Assembly: GCF_900496995.4 (NCBI RefSeq)
Contig: NC_044020.1
Coordinates: 13,348,001 to 13,412,000 of the forward strand
From: Aquila chrysaetos chrysaetos
Lineage: Eukaryota; Chordata; Aves; Accipitriformes; Accipitridae
DNA length: 64,000 nt
Direction of reading: 5' to 3'
Numbering within the stretch: the stretch's first letter is position 1; every line of letters begins with the position of its first letter. The notes below the pieces were generated by a model. It ran no database searches. It was not told the origin of the DNA and saw only the letters and a list, made by a program, of their open reading frames with translations. The translations under genes and the position numbers were made by a program. This document shows positions 60,936 through 64,000 of this stretch, in pieces.

Positions 60936-63900
60936 GGATCAATGGCTTTCTGATGTGGGTATCAACTGGAATGGAGGGCTGGCAGGGAGTACTTATGGCT
61001 TGTATAGGAAGGTTAGATATATATACTCTCCTTTTATACACTTGCTAAGCTCTTTCCAGAAAAATCTGCCCGCTGTCTGGATTTGTGCAGCTGAACAATG
61101 ACCCCATAAACAGCAAGAGGAAACAAAAAACCTCACCCTGTAAGAATTTGCACTGTGTATTGTTTATCAGGGCTGATCTCCATTTAGATCTGGATGCTAA
61201 AGGGTTTTTTTTTGTTGTTGTTTTGTTGGTTTGTGTGTGTATCCGTCTTTATTGAAATTCATATTGTTTGTAAATCAGATACAGACCTATATAGAGATAT
61301 TTTTGTGCTTTTTAGTCATCATCCACCTGACGTAACTGGGAACAGACTGCTATTTCTGGACTGAGAATACTATGAGTTGTGGAAGAATTGTGATTGATTT
61401 TTCTAGGATGAAGAATCATTGAAATTGCAGGCTTTGAATTATTTAGATATCATACATTTGTACATATTTTCCAAATTTTGTGACATTTTGGGCCAAAAGC
61501 AGCTACAGAATTGCTCTGTACTTTGTGCCCAAACACATGTGCATGCATGTACTCCCCACACATAAGTGGGAGTCATTTAATCTCATTTAATCCACTTAAA
61601 TTTGATATTGATATGCAATTAAACTTATGTTTTAGATTACTTCTGTCCAATCTGAAGAGAGACTGGCACTTTCAGGAGGTGGTTTCACTTGTATTTTAGA
61701 CATCTGTCTTAGGAATGGAAGAAATGGTCTTCTGCACTGACTATAGAGGGACCTTAGATAAGATCCCTTTATTAAAATGATTTGGGTAGGGTGAGGCAAA
61801 TCACATTAACAGGTTTGTGTATTGATTTCTATCCCATTCTGCATTCTCAGACAAAGAATCTGGAGACCATCTAATACAGTAAAGATTATTTTAAACATGT
61901 AAGAGCTTCATTTCTGTAAAGAAGTTATATTTAGATTACTTGCTAAGTGAAGAGTAATCATTCACCAATAAGAAAATGATGAGCAGGACAAGTTTGTCAG
62001 AAGAATCCAAGCTATTGAGTTACAGTTAATCTCCAGAGGAATTTTACTGAAGTTAAGGAAATTTTACCACAGATGTGCTTGATCCCAGGATCCTTAATGG
62101 TGGTAACATTAATTCAGATGAATGGTGAAAAATACACATTTAAGCAAGAAAGCACTCTCTTGGTGTCTCCATTTGAGGATCTATGCCTGGAGTTTGTTCT
62201 TGGAAGAACAAGAAACTCACCGTGATGTGTATGCATGTTACTGCAAAGGTTTTGTACTGATAGGTACCCTAAAATACTTTTAAAAAGATGTATTAATGCA
62301 CTATACCATGAGACATACATCTATAACTGTCTCAAGTGAGGAACCTTGGTTTTTAATTTATATGCCATTTGGTATTAGAAAAGTCTTTGTGCTTTGCATT
62401 CTGTGGGAGATTGCATTATCACAGCAGAACTACAGTTTTGCGTAAAAGCTTTTGCTAGCCATTCCTTCAAATATACAGCTAATTGGGTTCTCTTGGGCTT
62501 ATTTGAGATGAATGCAAATACTGTTATTAGTAAAAAGGATCTTTATGTCACTAGTCCTTAGCTGATATTTTTGAGTTTTATGAATGTTTCAGTGAGCTAT
62601 GGTTGAAGGAAAGGAAAGTGTTTCCTGGCTTGGTGTCTGAGAGCTTAATCTAGGTGCCACCAGAACCATGTCTCAAGAAACTAAAAAGGATTCTTTGTGG
62701 GTTTCTTTGTGTTTTCTTGTAGCTTGAAAGCCACAAGAAAATGCAAATGCTTCAAAGGAAATTGGCCTCTTAACACCCCCTCCCCCATAGTCTAATAAAA
62801 TTATCTCCTAAAAGAATTTGTAGTCCAGCTGAGTTGTATTATAGACCTCTCTGTTTCTCCTGATATCTACATCAATTATCAAACTTCTCATATTAGCCAC
62901 TTGCCTTGGAGCTTAACATTTAGGAAGCTCCATGCTTTTTCCCCTTCTTCCTCATCTCTAAAAGAAGAGACCTTACCTCCCAGTCTAGTTCTCTTGAATC
63001 CATAGTTACAGAAGAGACAATCAGAAGCTAGGTGGATTTTTGTGACTGCTGAGGATTTTCAAACTTGTGGCTTTCTAGATTCTTCTGAGCAAGGTTTGAC
63101 AAGATGCCTCTTTGGTGAAGAAGGCAGAACAGACTGTTGCTTTACTGTGTTTTGTTTCCGAATGGAAAGATAAAACTAAAGAAGTAAAAGAAGGAACACT
63201 CAAGCGATGAAATCTTAGATGATAAGTTCTTATCACCTGCTAATTAGAAGGGGAGAGAGAGAGGGTTTCTATCATTTGTGTAATTGTAGACCAAGCTGTA
63301 AAACCCCAAATTTGTCAGTAAATAAGAATATAATTTACTTTTACTACAAGTGCAAGATTGTGTCTTTTATAAAAAAAAAAAACCAACACAACCCAAACCC
63401 CCCTCCTTGCCCCCAGGAAAAAAAAGCCCCAAAGCAAAAAACCACCACCTCAAACACCTGTATTGTGTTCCTTGAAAACCATACCGTTTTCAAAATAAAA
63501 GTAAGGGAAATGGTAGAAATTTGTATCTCTGCCTAGATCTTTTGCATCTCTAAGTGCATATGGAGGAGAGATCTTATTAGGAAGCAATGGGTTTCCAACA
63601 TACTCTGAAACAAGGTATTTTTGCATTAAGAGAACTATATATGTGGTAATTTTAAGAGAAGAGTTGTCCCATGATTTATTCCAGTGTTGACAGGGAATTA
63701 TTATTGCTTGTGTTCTTGTTGTGCCTTATTCACAAGCCAGGAATCCGTTGTGCTGGATGTTCTACCAATATAGAATAAAAGTCTCTCTCTTTCTCAGAAA
63801 ATTCAAAATCTAAATCGTGTTGGCAATGGTATGATAATTTATCATGCAGTGTCTGTAGTTTTCAAGCATAAATATTTAACTTGGAGGTATTCAATACTTG

Positions 63901-64000
63901 AAGAGCAGCTTGTGCACTTGCTCTCTTCATTGAAATGGACTTGTTTTTTCACATTGCTCGTAGCTCATTACACCTTCTTATGTTAATGGAATGCAGCAAA

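Larger units (their letters stand above)
43640..64000 (+). other. CACNA1C: CACNA1C intron 1, partial (runs off the right edge)
   Basis: At least 20.4 kb of intron from donor GTAAGC. The first 1.3 kb is GC- and CpG-rich, then composition falls to AT-rich. It holds simple repeats, a GC-rich islet at 46640-46860, three CR1 relics, a C/T-rich oddity at about 55000-55700 and short motifs for muscle transcription factors (CArG at 55381-55390, MEF2-type at 58171-58180). I found no further coding exon. All open frames here, including those above 140 codons at 44269-45121, are low-complexity or chance frames. Confidence 0.9.

Noticed and set aside
43640..64000. CACNA1C exon 2 within the window
   Set aside because: No acceptor followed by a frame continuing GSNYGSP was found; the first intron is very long in other vertebrates as well.
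1..64000. A previously undescribed multi-gene system, CRISPR array, phage or plasmid features
   Set aside because: The sequence is vertebrate genomic DNA with two known genes and decayed transposons; nothing supports a prokaryote-type system.

Overview
The window is nuclear DNA from a vertebrate, almost certainly a bird. The evidence is sparse spliced genes with GT-AG introns, several fragments of the CR1 LINE that dominates bird genomes (one ends in the typical avian CR1 3' tail), two solo LTRs of a widespread avian endogenous-retrovirus family, and two CpG islands in otherwise AT-rich DNA. I see no bacterial-style genes, operons, CRISPR arrays or rRNA genes.

Two protein-coding genes lie head to head. 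On the minus strand, the first three coding exons of DCP1B (mRNA-decapping enzyme 1B) lie at 10454-10606, 9319-9359 and 6601-6728. The phases join and the splice sites are canonical; the rest of the gene lies off the left edge. On the plus strand, the short first coding exon of CACNA1C (pore-forming alpha-1C subunit of the Cav1.2 L-type calcium channel) lies at 43591-43639. It is the exon 1b form, whose protein starts MVNEN. Everything from 43640 to the right edge is its first intron; exon 2 is not reached. The order DCP1B(-) / CACNA1C(+) matches human 12p13.33.

Layout: 1-10453 is DCP1B intronic sequence with three exons, a CR1 3' end, a truncated LTR and a 39-bp minisatellite. 10160-11110 is the DCP1B CpG island, with the start codon in a YY1/TISU-like context. 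11111-42550 is the roughly 32-kb intergenic span. It has no recognisable gene but holds a 2-kb antisense CR1 ORF2 relic, a smaller CR1, a nearly intact solo LTR with a cAMP-response element, and, about 1.2 kb before the CACNA1C CpG island, a 5S-rRNA-headed element that looks like an AmnSINE1. 42600-44900 is the CACNA1C promoter, leader and exon 1b, with a perfect CRE, a GGCCC pentamer repeat, and three upstream ORFs (the first in a better start context than the channel's own ATG). 44900-64000 is intron 1, with an unusual series of 14-16-bp G or C homopolymers, a small GC-rich islet with a CTCF-like site, and CR1 relics.

The two genes do not act in one pathway: DCP1B is a cytoplasmic mRNA-turnover factor and CACNA1C is a plasma-membrane ion channel. 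The interest of the window is regulatory, namely how the space between them and the CACNA1C leader and first intron may control channel expression. I found no new multi-gene system; most predicted open frames here are short chance frames.
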